Part shown: one piece after another, positions 16,948-24,911 of the stretch
Layout of the letters: each line of letters opens with the position of its first letter
How positions within the stretch are numbered: the first letter of the stretch is position 1
Assembly (NCBI GenBank): GCA_012517385.1
Contig: JAAYUZ010000081.1
Location: forward strand, 1 to 32,356
DNA length: 32,356 bases
Source of the DNA: Treponema sp.
Lineage (GTDB): Bacteria > Spirochaetota > Spirochaetia > Treponematales > Breznakiellaceae
Reading direction: 5' to 3'
Translations under genes and position numbers: made by a program
Notes under the pieces: model-generated
Database searches by the model: none
What the model was told of the DNA's origin: nothing
What the model saw: only the letters and a program-made list of their open reading frames with translations

Positions 16948-17853
16948 ATGAAAAATACTCTATTTCCCTATGGCAATGCTATTTGTTATTCCGGATACCG
17001 CACGGGCCAGCGGCCCGGGGTGGCATACCCCTCGTACCAGGAAGTGCTGGAAGATCTCATGATACTGCGAGGCCGCTGGCAGTACCTGAGGCTCTACGAC
17101 TGTACGCCCCATGCCGATGTGGTGCTCCAGGTGATCAGGCAGGAAGGGCTCCCCTTTAAGGTTATGCTCGGCGCCTATATCGAAGCAGAGGTAAACAATC
17201 CCCAGTGCCCCTGGGGCGGTATGCATGACGAAACGGTGCTGCGAAAAAACCGCAAGAGAAACGAAACAGAGATTAAGAGGCTCATCAAACTGGCCTATGA
17301 TTATAAAGACATTGTTATGGCTGTTTCTGTGGGTAACGAAGCCACGGTGGATTGGAACGACCACATGGTGCCAGTGGATCGGGTTGTTCAGTTCACCCGG
17401 GAGGTAAAGGCCGCGGTAAAGCAGCCCGTTACCTTTTGCGAAAACTATGTTCCCTGGATGGATAAGCTTGCATCCCTGGCGGAGGTGGTCGACTTTGTTT
17501 CGATCCACAGCTACCCCGAATGGGAGCAGAAGTCTATTGCACAAGCCCTGGACTACACAAAGGAAAACTATTATTCCGTGGCAAACCGCTATCCCGATAA
17601 GCCCGTTATCATTACCGAAGCAGGCTGGACTACCGCATCTAACGGCAGGGGTATTCCACCAACCCTGGCCAACGAAGAAAACCAAAAGCGATATATTGAT
17701 GAGTTGATGACCTGGTCTGCCCAGACGGGCATTGTGACCTTTATATTCGAAGCCTTCGACGAAGAGTGGAAGGGTTCCGCCGACCCCCAGGAGCCCGAAA
17801 AGCACTGGGGGCTTTACACCGCTGGTAGGAAGCCAAAACTAGCGGTAAGGTAA
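16948..17853 (+). CDS. GH17-like beta-glucanase, second of a tandem pair
   Basis: A 301-residue paralogue of the preceding protein. It has the acid/base Glu131 in VSVGNEATVDW and nucleophile Glu224 in IITEAGWTTA, with FVSIHSYPEWE and the C-terminal FEAFDEEWKG...EKHWGLY characteristic of GH17-like enzymes. The N-terminus (LFPYGNAICYSGYRTGQRPG) keeps the family's substrate-facing 'Y..GQ.PG' pattern better than its neighbour. It also lacks a signal peptide. AAGGA lies just before the ATG, and the 8-base gap shows it is cotranscribed with the first gene. The two copies have diverged widely outside the motifs, so they probably act on different bonds or chain lengths. Confidence 0.82.
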   Translation: MKNTLFPYGNAICYSGYRTGQRPGVAYPSYQEVLEDLMILRGRWQYLRLYDCTPHADVVLQVIRQEGLPFKVMLGAYIEAEVNNPQCPWGGMHDETVLRKNRKRNETEIKRLIKLAYDYKDIVMAVSVGNEATVDWNDHMVPVDRVVQFTREVKAAVKQPVTFCENYVPWMDKLASLAEVVDFVSIHSYPEWEQKSIAQALDYTKENYYSVANRYPDKPVIITEAGWTTASNGRGIPPTLANEENQKRYIDELMTWSAQTGIVTFIFEAFDEEWKGSADPQEPEKHWGLYTAGRKPKLAVR

Positions 17854-17858
17854 AAAAA

Positions 17859-17885
17859 ACGGACAATCCTGTATGGATTGTCCGT
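17859..17885 (-). terminator. Strong hairpin terminator between convergent genes
   Basis: An 11-base perfect stem, ACGGACAATCC (17859-17869) and GGATTGTCCGT (17875-17885), with a 5-base loop. On the minus strand it is followed by a run of eight T, ideal for ending the small lipoprotein gene. Plus-strand transcripts from the GH17 pair meet the same hairpin without a good T-run. Confidence 0.85.
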
Positions 17886-17905
17886 TCCGTAGAAAAAAGA
17901 AAACC

Positions 17906-18286
17906 TTAATTTGCAGCTGCTGCGGTCATCTTTTCCTGGTAGGAAGTTACTGCTGCAGTAAAGTCAGTCAATTCCTGGCCAGAAAGATTTGCCTTAATTC
18001 GTTCTGCTGCGGCATTCAGTGCTTCTGCAGTCTTTTTAAGTTCCTCTGCCTGGGCGCTTGCAGTCTGATCGCCATTATTAATGCGGCTGGTTAACGTCCC
18101 ATAGCTGTTAATAACAGAATCATAGGCTGCTTTCCAAGCTGCAACATCGTTAATTGCATCGACATTGATTGCAGTAGTTTCTGCAGCTGCAACAGCAGCA
18201 GGCTTTTCAGTTTCAGCGCTTTTGGGTGCGCAGGAGACCATGAAAAGAACCAGTACAACAATACTAAGAAGTCCAAATTTCTTCAT
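17906..18286 (-). CDS. Small Ala-rich lipoprotein of unknown function
   Basis: A 126-residue protein with a signal peptide ending in the spirochaete-style lipobox MVSC (Cys19), so it should be lipid-anchored outside the cytoplasmic membrane. After an Ala/Glu-rich linker (residues 20-45) the rest is predicted to be helical (WKAAYDSVINSYGTLTSRI, QAEELKKTAEALNAAAERIK), likely a small helical bundle or coiled coil. I do not recognise a family. GGAGG lies 6 bases before the ATG, a promoter is visible upstream and a strong terminator behind, so it is a well-expressed single-gene unit. Confidence 0.85.
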   Translation of the reverse strand: MKKFGLLSIVVLVLFMVSCAPKSAETEKPAAVAAAETTAINVDAINDVAAWKAAYDSVINSYGTLTSRINNGDQTASAQAEELKKTAEALNAAAERIKANLSGQELTDFTAAVTSYQEKMTAAAAN

Positions 18287-18306
18287 TGTTTTCCTCCGTA
18301 TAAAGG

Positions 18307-18335
18307 AATGTAGTTATTTATGCGAAAAAAGTCAA
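18307..18335 (-). promoter_or_regulatory. Promoter of the small lipoprotein gene
   Basis: On the minus strand TTGACT (18330-18335), 17 bases, TACATT (18307-18312), with the GGAGG ribosome site directly downstream. Confidence 0.55.
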
Positions 18336-18367
18336 TATAAAGCAATTTATGATACAATACCGTATAT

Positions 18368-18796
18368 TTAGTCTTCTACTTTTTCGTATTCAATGCTGAC
18401 TATTCTAATTCCCGGTGTAGTACAGGTTATTTTATAATATTTGCTATAGCCCTTTTCAGCAAAAACAAGGCCAAAATATTCTGTATTGGGCTGAAGGTCT
18501 ACGCTATAGAAAAGATTGTGTTTGTTGATAGGTTGTGGCGTTAAATACTTTGAGTTGTTGTTTCATGAGTAGTATGTTCCTATTCTGTCACCTTCTGTCG
18601 TGGTTGGATTGTACTCTTTCATTTGTACATTCGCTGTAATTTTGCTATCGTCTTTTTAAGTTTAAAGCATATCCAGGGCCTTGTGGCTCGAGGATTGGTA
18701 TGTGGCCAACAGCGTTATTCCACAAGTACTATTTTCTTCTTTAATTCTTGTGAATTCAACCATATCCTCACGATTGGCATAGGCCCAATGGCGGTA
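18368..18796 (-). pseudogene. Decayed reading frame, possible remnant of a secreted protein
   Basis: One minus-strand frame of about 142 codons reads like protein throughout but is broken by three internal stops, at 18662-18664, 18656-18658 and 18563-18565. The last piece (LFYSVDLQPNTEYFGLVFAE, then GYSKYYKITCTTPG) resembles a beta-rich extracellular segment. The middle piece (KDDSKITANVQMKEYNPTTT) keeps the same frame, as does the first (YANREDMVEFTRIKEENSTC). That all pieces share one frame suggests recent nonsense decay rather than chance. No start codon or ribosome site remains. The rest of the gap 18287-18908 holds the lipoprotein promoter and nothing else clear. No family is recognised. 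Confidence 0.4.
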
Positions 18797-18908
18797 CTAT
18801 GTTTATTTACAGACCAGAAAAAATCGGTTTTTAAAATTGAATATTTTAAGAATCAGTTATATCCTAAAGTTCTAGCTTATATTATTTGAGCTACTGTTAG
18901 GAATAAAC

Positions 18909-21479
18909 ATGGTACTACTTTATTATAAAAATTTAGAAGAAGGTCTTCATCGGCCAGATGTGTTGATGAAAATGACAGTGAATGGTCTGACCGATTTTTA
19001 TAAATACCTTAAACATTTTAAGATATATTTAGAAAGTGTTGATGCTGTTTTTCGTGTTGCCTGGGAAAAAAGCGATTTTCAACGCAAGAATGGCAATAAA
19101 GGATTCTGGGTTTCGTTAACAGAACCGGAAGATCGTCCTGACTTATCCGATGCTGTGTTTCAGGCTTTTATGGACGATGAAGTAAAGACAGTCTTTCAAG
19201 CTGAGGCTTTCGATCTGGTAGCTATGAATGCGGAACACCGATGGGATTTTGATAAATCTAATGAAATCAGTGTTTTGGATCGTGACCCAGAAAATTATTG
19301 TTTGTTGTTGGAACGGAAACCAGATAAAAACAAGCAATGGCTACTACTACGACCTAATACCTATCAGATAAAAAAGCAACTAGAAGCGATTCAAAATCTC
19401 CAAAATAAACCACTACCAGAGCATAGACCTTTACTGCGATTATTTGAAACTAACAAGCATGCTCAGTGGGGATTTGTTGATGTTCAAGACATACAGCAGT
19501 GGAAATTGCTTACTGATTGTAAACGTCCCGGTACAGAAAGCCAACGTAATTTTGTAAAGATTGCATTGGCAACCCCCGATTTTGCTTTCCTTGAGGGTCC
19601 TCCAGGATCCGGGAAAACTACAGCGATTTGCGAACTTATTCTCCAACTCATCGCTGAGGATAAGCGGGTATTGCTTTGTGCGTCCACCCATGTCGCTGTG
19701 GACAACGTACTTGAGCGTTTGATGGCGGAGGATAACCAATACCGTGAACAGATTATTCCGGTTCGTATTGGAGACAAAAGTAATGTATCAGATGCAGTAA
19801 AACAATACCAATTTGAAGAATTAAAACGTACAGAAAAAAGACGGCTCATCAAATTTCTTAATGATCAAAATCCGCGTAGTCGTGCCCAACAATGTTTGCT
19901 TGATGCATTACAAAGTAAGGATGATGAAAATAGTGCTATTGTTAGGTTGATTTTGGACAGTGTTAATCTAGTATGTGGTACGACTATTGGTATCCTGCAA
20001 CATCCTGATATTAAAGAGAAAAGGCAACCTGAACCAGTATTCGATATGCTCATTGTGGATGAAGCCAGTAAAACCTTGTTCCCAGAGTTTCTTGTACCTG
20101 CTCTATGGGCAAAACGCTGGGTATTAGTTGGAGATCCTCGCCAGTTATCGCCTTATGTAGATGACGAGGCAATAGCTAAGAATGTGGAAGCTAGTCTACA
20201 AAATCCTATTTATCGTGATGCTTGTTTGGATGTGTTTCAGATCATGAAGAATCCAAAAAATGGTTCGATTTTGGTTGCAAGTAAAGAAAAAAAAGTGGCA
20301 GAAACTTACCGACTCCAGGCAGAAGCTTATCAAAATAAAATTTTATTTGCCAACGCTCAGACAGATAAAATGACACTCGCTTGCGCCTCAATAGTGGTAG
20401 ACTCGCCAGATAATCTTGTAAAACACGAACATTCATTACCTTTGGATATCTATTATCTCCGCGGTGATACCGAGATGTTACACACCGTTCAACGACGTTT
20501 AACAGCGTGGCGAGAAAACCGTGATCTAACCAATCAGGAAAAAAAAAGTTGGGGGGGGGAGATTGCATGGCGATTAGCGCGACAATTTGAAAACCGGCTA
20601 AGTAAAAATGAACTAAATAGTATGCGTTTAGATAACGAAGTGAAAGAGCTATTGCCGGTAGATGTTACATTGAAACAGCAAGTGCAAGAAGATATTGAAC
20701 GAATCAGACGGGTTGCTTTACCCTCGGTTTTAGAGGCATTACTAAATGGCTTTGGGCGACGAGAAAAACAAAAAAATGGTACAGCGTTGACCGGTGGTCT
20801 TCCAATATATGTAAAAGAACAACGCCATGTACTGCTCGAATATCAACACCGGATGCACCCGGATATATCAGCATATTCACGCGTAAATATTTACAATGGC
20901 AAAGCGCTTAAAGATCCATTAGATATGGCAAAGCGGCGTGATTGGATCTATACCCGTTATAACCAACGGGCTGTTTGGCTAGATGTAAAAGATGAAAGAA
21001 GGGATAAGGGTAACAGTAACCAAAGAGAAGCAGATGAGATAATCAGTGAAATTAAGGAGTTTCACGCTTGGGCTAAAACAAATCCGCGAATAGATGGCAA
21101 AGCTTGGAGTGTAGCCGTGCTTAGTTTTTACAGGGCGCAAGAAAAGTTGCTGCGTGAAAAACTACGGGATTTAAGTAACCAAAGGCAGGCATACACACAT
21201 TTTTATCTTGGCGGTGATAAGTATAAGCATGAAGTTCAGGTTGATGTATGTACAGTAGATCGGTTCCAAGGCCATGAGGCCGATTTGGTATTTCTCTCAT
21301 TTGTTAAAAACCACCCCACTGTATTTTTAGGTAGTCCTAATCGTCTTAATGTAGCGGTAACAAGGGCTCGCTATCAACTTGTACTCGTAGGTAATGTTAA
21401 GTCTTTGGCTAACAGTCGTTATCCTGAACTAAGTAAATTGGTGAAATCAATTCCGCATAATAAAACTTGGAAGGTATAA
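18909..21479 (+). CDS. UPF1-like superfamily 1 helicase (DNA2/NAM7, COG1112 type), probable anti-phage component
   Basis: An 856-residue SF1B-type helicase. After an unassigned N-terminal domain (about residues 1-190) come Walker A GPPGSGKTT (230-238), Walker B IVDEASK (Asp384, Glu385), motif III GDPRQLSPY (about 408-416), HRMHPDIS (about 647), DRFQGHEADLVFLS (about 787) and motif VI NVAVTRARYQLVLVG (about 812), so the ATPase should be active on RNA or DNA. A large insert (about residues 440-640) separates the two RecA-like lobes. It carries adjacent A9 (20539-20547) and G9 (20551-20559) tracts that could slip and switch the gene off. The stop codon is 1 base before the next start, and a PLD nuclease follows. 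Base use is much more AT-rich than the flanking genes, a sign of transfer. The combination recalls Mokosh-type defence. Confidence 0.85.
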   Translation: MVLLYYKNLEEGLHRPDVLMKMTVNGLTDFYKYLKHFKIYLESVDAVFRVAWEKSDFQRKNGNKGFWVSLTEPEDRPDLSDAVFQAFMDDEVKTVFQAEAFDLVAMNAEHRWDFDKSNEISVLDRDPENYCLLLERKPDKNKQWLLLRPNTYQIKKQLEAIQNLQNKPLPEHRPLLRLFETNKHAQWGFVDVQDIQQWKLLTDCKRPGTESQRNFVKIALATPDFAFLEGPPGSGKTTAICELILQLIAEDKRVLLCASTHVAVDNVLERLMAEDNQYREQIIPVRIGDKSNVSDAVKQYQFEELKRTEKRRLIKFLNDQNPRSRAQQCLLDALQSKDDENSAIVRLILDSVNLVCGTTIGILQHPDIKEKRQPEPVFDMLIVDEASKTLFPEFLVPALWAKRWVLVGDPRQLSPYVDDEAIAKNVEASLQNPIYRDACLDVFQIMKNPKNGSILVASKEKKVAETYRLQAEAYQNKILFANAQTDKMTLACASIVVDSPDNLVKHEHSLPLDIYYLRGDTEMLHTVQRRLTAWRENRDLTNQEKKSWGGEIAWRLARQFENRLSKNELNSMRLDNEVKELLPVDVTLKQQVQEDIERIRRVALPSVLEALLNGFGRREKQKNGTALTGGLPIYVKEQRHVLLEYQHRMHPDISAYSRVNIYNGKALKDPLDMAKRRDWIYTRYNQRAVWLDVKDERRDKGNSNQREADEIISEIKEFHAWAKTNPRIDGKAWSVAVLSFYRAQEKLLREKLRDLSNQRQAYTHFYLGGDKYKHEVQVDVCTVDRFQGHEADLVFLSFVKNHPTVFLGSPNRLNVAVTRARYQLVLVGNVKSLANSRYPELSKLVKSIPHNKTWKV
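20539..20559 (+). repeat. Adjacent A9 and G9 homopolymer tracts inside the helicase gene
   Basis: Nine A (20539-20547), GTT, then nine G (20551-20559), coding for the end of QEKKSWGGE near residue 547. Long G-tracts are classic slippage sites for phase variation. With nine G the frame is intact; a change of one base would truncate the helicase before its second lobe. Confidence 0.7.
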
Positions 21480-21480
21480 T

Positions 21481-22698
21481 ATGAAAATAAAACTAGACCG
21501 GAAAATGAATATTAAACGTTATCGGGTGCTTGCTAAAATAGAAAAAGCTGAAAAACGACCTGAAATACATTCGTTATTACTTCTAGCACAAGAAAAAGGT
21601 ACAATTACACCTAGTGATATTTCCGAGAATCTGTTGGCTGGCAAACCGGAAAGTGTCTGCCGGCGTTTATTGCAGTTATGCGAGTCTTATGGTTTAGTGC
21701 AGGAAGAAATATCTTCAGAGGAAATTATTTTTTCTATACAACCTATTTGGTTAATAAATAATTTGGTAAATGAAGATAGTGACTCAGAGGGGCAAAAATG
21801 TAATTCGCATACTTATGTATTAACAAAAAAAGGAATAGAAGCGTTAAAACAAGAACAAGTTTTTGTACCGGAAAAGGGTCTTTGGGAAATTGAGGTAACC
21901 GATGATCTCTTGTGGCCTCAGGGTTTGATAAAAATTCAGGAATACAATGATTCGAATGCCCGGAAAGAAACAAAAAATGATGACGAGTCTAAGAAAAAAC
22001 TTGATAACAGAATGAAATCATTAAAGTCTTTGGAAAAGTGGGTGGTTGAAAGGTTAGTGAATAACTCAAACCCTGTAACACCGTTGTTAGATAAACAAAA
22101 TGTATATCGATTTGTTAAAATTGAAGACAATGCTGAAGAGACGGGTACAGTCGATTTTGAGGTTCTTGTAATGCTGACCATTTCAGAAAATGATAAGCCG
22201 ATCCTTACATTTAAAATCGAAAAAGAAGAATACACCCATGATGCACCTGAAATACAATTTATGGATGTTTGGTGGCAATTATTAGAGCAGAATGAAATGT
22301 TAGATAAATGGGATGATAAAAGACATGTGTTGCGTGTAAAATATTCAGAAGTTCTAGCTAATGATATAAAAACAATGACTACTTTTAAGCAATCAAAAGA
22401 ATTCGAGCATCCTGAAATTGCTGATTTAGGTAAATTTAATACGGCCATTGTTACAGATATTCCTATCGTTCCAGCTACGCAAGATGATGCAGATGCTTGG
22501 GCTAAATGGTTACTTGAGCGATCGATAAACTGTTTTGCAGTAAAAGGTAAATTTGAGGAGTGGCAAGACAAAGTACAACAAATGTTCCCTTATTTTAATA
22601 TAAATTTCCCAGAACAAGATGATTTTGCAAATATGTTAATGAAAAACAACCGGCAAGCTTTCTGGTATTTGCAAGCACCCCTAGATTGGAACATATAA
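21481..22698 (+). CDS. Winged-helix protein of unknown function in the helicase-PLD operon
   Basis: A 405-residue protein that I do not recognise as a named family. Residues about 26-75 (IHSLLLLAQEKGTITPSDIS, then VCRRLLQLCESYGLV) look like a winged helix-turn-helix, and HTYVLTKKGIEALKQE (about 109-124) resembles the closing wing and helix of such domains. A Lys/Asp/Glu-rich linker (about 160-185) leads to a mixed alpha/beta C-terminal half ending in IPIVPATQDDADAWAKWLLE. No enzyme motif is visible. It starts 1 base after the helicase stop, with AAGG upstream, and ends 12 bases before the nuclease, so all three should be made from one message. It could be the sensor, an adaptor between helicase and nuclease, or a regulator; its middle position argues for a structural or sensing role. 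Confidence 0.75.
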   Translation: MKIKLDRKMNIKRYRVLAKIEKAEKRPEIHSLLLLAQEKGTITPSDISENLLAGKPESVCRRLLQLCESYGLVQEEISSEEIIFSIQPIWLINNLVNEDSDSEGQKCNSHTYVLTKKGIEALKQEQVFVPEKGLWEIEVTDDLLWPQGLIKIQEYNDSNARKETKNDDESKKKLDNRMKSLKSLEKWVVERLVNNSNPVTPLLDKQNVYRFVKIEDNAEETGTVDFEVLVMLTISENDKPILTFKIEKEEYTHDAPEIQFMDVWWQLLEQNEMLDKWDDKRHVLRVKYSEVLANDIKTMTTFKQSKEFEHPEIADLGKFNTAIVTDIPIVPATQDDADAWAKWLLERSINCFAVKGKFEEWQDKVQQMFPYFNINFPEQDDFANMLMKNNRQAFWYLQAPLDWNI

Positions 22699-22710
22699 GG
22701 AAACGTAACT

Positions 22711-23973
22711 ATGAACATAACTAACAATAAAAGAAAATGCACTGAGAAATTGGATTTACGCGGACGTGAAGTGGGATGTCCAGTATGGAGTCCTAATATT
22801 AATTCAGGGGGATCACGTCAAGAATGCTTGGTAAAAGTGTATCAAAGTGGACCACAACGCCGCTGTATAAATGATATTATAACTGCTATTGGACAAGCTC
22901 AACAGACGGTAATGCTAATTAGTTTCTTAATTGCGGATGCTGAATTTGAAAAAACTCTTTTAGATGCTGCAGATCGTGGTGTGCGAGTGTATATACTTAC
23001 TGCTGCAGCCAATAAACTGGAAAAAGAACCAGAAAAAGATAGTGAATTTGAGAGGCATGTTCTGGAGCAGCATAAATGTATGCTTAACAAACTAGCCGGT
23101 AAGATGTTGCTGCGATCAGCGGAATATTTTCATGCTAAGCTGATTTTAATCGATGCCTTGCAAGATGATGCTCGGGGATTTATACTTACAGCTAATCTGA
23201 CCAAGGAAGCCCTGGAACGTAACGAAGAATTAGCAGTCGAATTGAATAAAAATGAGATTATCTCGGCTTTTGAACATCTCCGCTGGGCTTTCTGGGAAGC
23301 CGCCCGACATGAATTGCAGCATCCAGGCCGTCTAAGTCCAATAAATTCTTTAGGGAAATCGCCGGAACCAAGAGTCGGGCAAGGATTTTTGGCAACTATG
23401 CCGGATAATCAATTATTGACTGCACTAAAAAAAATTATTTGTAATGCTGAAAGGCGCCTTATCATTTGTAGCTTTGGATGGGATGCTAATCATATCTTAG
23501 TAGAATTGTTGTTAAAGCGAATTCTAGAAGGATTGCAAGTCACTGTACTTTGTCGTATTCGACCTAAAAATATGCCCGCTATGATAGATTTATCCGAAGC
23601 TGGGGCTACTGTGTTGGGGTTCCCTTTGTTACATGCAAAAGCTGTATGGAATGATAAAAATGAAGCTATTGTTATGTCAGCAAATTTTGAAGATGAAAGT
23701 TTCTCAAAAAGTCTAGAATATGGTGTGATACTGCAAGACGAACGGGCTGGTAATATAGGAAACATAATGGCTGAATGGGAAAAGCATGCGCCGTACCGTT
23801 TATTCCATAAACCGAAATTAGGAGATCTACCTGCAAATGAAGTTATTATTTGGAAAAATAACAATCTGGAGAAGAAAAAAATCTTAAATTGTTACCCGGT
23901 TGATCTTGGAGAGGTTTTCGCAGGTTTATCTGATAACCTCCAAACAACAAGGCCAGAAGATAAAAACGCATAG
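22711..23973 (+). CDS. Phospholipase D-superfamily nuclease with two HKD motifs
   Basis: A 420-residue protein with both halves of a PLD active site. The first is HAKLILID (His141, Lys143, Asp148) followed by ILTANLTKEA; the second is HAKAVWND (His308, Lys310, Asp315) followed by VMSANFEDES. The conserved basic and acidic residues are intact, so it should cut phosphodiesters, most likely nucleic acid in this setting, without a metal. Segment VMLISFLIADAEFEKTLLDAADRGVRV opens the first half as in bacterial PLD nucleases. There is no signal peptide. AAGGAAA precedes the ATG. The frame stays open for 24 codons past the TAG stop, possibly a recently shortened tail. As the last gene of the operon it is the likely effector. 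Confidence 0.85.
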   Translation: MNITNNKRKCTEKLDLRGREVGCPVWSPNINSGGSRQECLVKVYQSGPQRRCINDIITAIGQAQQTVMLISFLIADAEFEKTLLDAADRGVRVYILTAAANKLEKEPEKDSEFERHVLEQHKCMLNKLAGKMLLRSAEYFHAKLILIDALQDDARGFILTANLTKEALERNEELAVELNKNEIISAFEHLRWAFWEAARHELQHPGRLSPINSLGKSPEPRVGQGFLATMPDNQLLTALKKIICNAERRLIICSFGWDANHILVELLLKRILEGLQVTVLCRIRPKNMPAMIDLSEAGATVLGFPLLHAKAVWNDKNEAIVMSANFEDESFSKSLEYGVILQDERAGNIGNIMAEWEKHAPYRLFHKPKLGDLPANEVIIWKNNNLEKKKILNCYPVDLGEVFAGLSDNLQTTRPEDKNA

Positions 23974-24153
23974 GATAAAAAAGCCCTTGCACATGAACTG
24001 GAATATAGCTGGACGGTCAGTTTATCGCAGAAGGCCGGGAAAAAATAATACTTCTAATAACTAAGGATGCTACACTGATATTTTAATTTATAACCTCATA
24101 AATATATATATTGTATAGTTTTATTCGCAATTTAAAAATAATTGGGTTCTATT
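23974..24153. other. AT-rich gap after the defence operon
   Basis: About 180 bases without a gene. The first 72 continue the PLD frame as an open stretch after its stop. The rest is very AT-rich with no terminator hairpin I can defend. Confidence 0.5.
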
Positions 24154-24780
24154 TTATAATGCTGCCATATTTAATAATGCCTGGTGCTCAAAAAGTGAAT
24201 CTACCTTTATATAGCTCCTGCTACTCTGCCAGTCTTACTCATACTCCATGAGATATGAACATATCAGGCGGAGGTATGAGGTAACACTCGGAAAAATCCT
24301 AAATACTCTGGATCGTCTCCTAATTTCTTTGTTCAACCGTTCAAAGGTATTGGTTGATGAGATTTTCCGGGAATCGATTTTCGGAAATCTATAAAACTGT
24401 AATGAGCACTCAAGCCAATCTTCAAGAGTTTTAATTGCTTTCGGATGAACATCGTCATACTGCTAGCGAGCCGGCCGATTTTCCTGATTTAAATATTGTT
24501 TACTCAGGCTTCCTCTACTACTACGATGAGTGCTTGTTCGCTACGCTTTTTTCCTCAGTTACGAAAAAGGGTATATAACCGCCTTCCCGTAACTTTGGAA
24601 TAAATAAATACATGGTACCAAACTGATTGTCGAATCGCCAGAAGCGTGTTCCTCAACGAATAATGAAACCCTTTTTATGCATTTGATTTCTTGGAGACCG
24701 CTATTTCTATAAGCTACTCAGTGAACCAGTGCATCATGGAATATAGCAGGACTGGTTCTGCGATGGAGTCTAATAGCTTG
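24154..24780 (-). pseudogene. Broken IS256-family (Mutator-type) transposase remnant
   Basis: Pieces of an IS256-type transposase can be read on the minus strand. An N-terminal piece, FGTMYLFIPKLREGGYIPFF, lies around 24560-24630. After a frameshift comes SEQALIVVVEEA, with stop codons inside VNNI-IRKIGRLA around 24480-24550. It then jumps to the C-terminal part: FYRFPKIDSRKISSTNTFER, LNKEIRRRSRVFRIFPSV and YLRLICSYLMEYE at about 24238-24470, followed by an in-frame stop and a short tail to 24154. The central part with most of the DDE catalytic residues is missing. No terminal inverted repeats were found. It is a dead element, and its place between two defence operons suggests that it helped bring one of them in. 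The upper boundary is approximate. Confidence 0.8.
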
Positions 24781-24911
24781 TTTTCAAAAACGTACTATAT
24801 TGGTTATTGGTCATTGGTTGCTTTTTCCATGGTTGTCTCGTTAACAACATCTTGGATCTCCCAATGATCTTTTTCAACTACAAATTTGCAAACTAGATTT
24901 TACGCTATCTA
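24781..24911. other. Gap between transposase remnant and the HNH gene
   Basis: About 130 bases, AT-rich, downstream of the McrBC-type operon. No gene, repeat or clear terminator is seen. It may hold the decayed 5' end of the transposase gene. Confidence 0.4.

Noticed and set aside
18623-18889. An 88-codon plus-strand open frame before the helicase
   Set aside because: It lies largely antisense to the decayed minus-strand frame, has no ribosome site, and its protein is unlike any family.
22711-23973. PLD gene as DrmC of a DISARM system
   Set aside because: No DrmA or DrmB (DUF1998) gene is present, and the PLD gene is coupled to a UPF1-like helicase on the opposite strand from the methylase.
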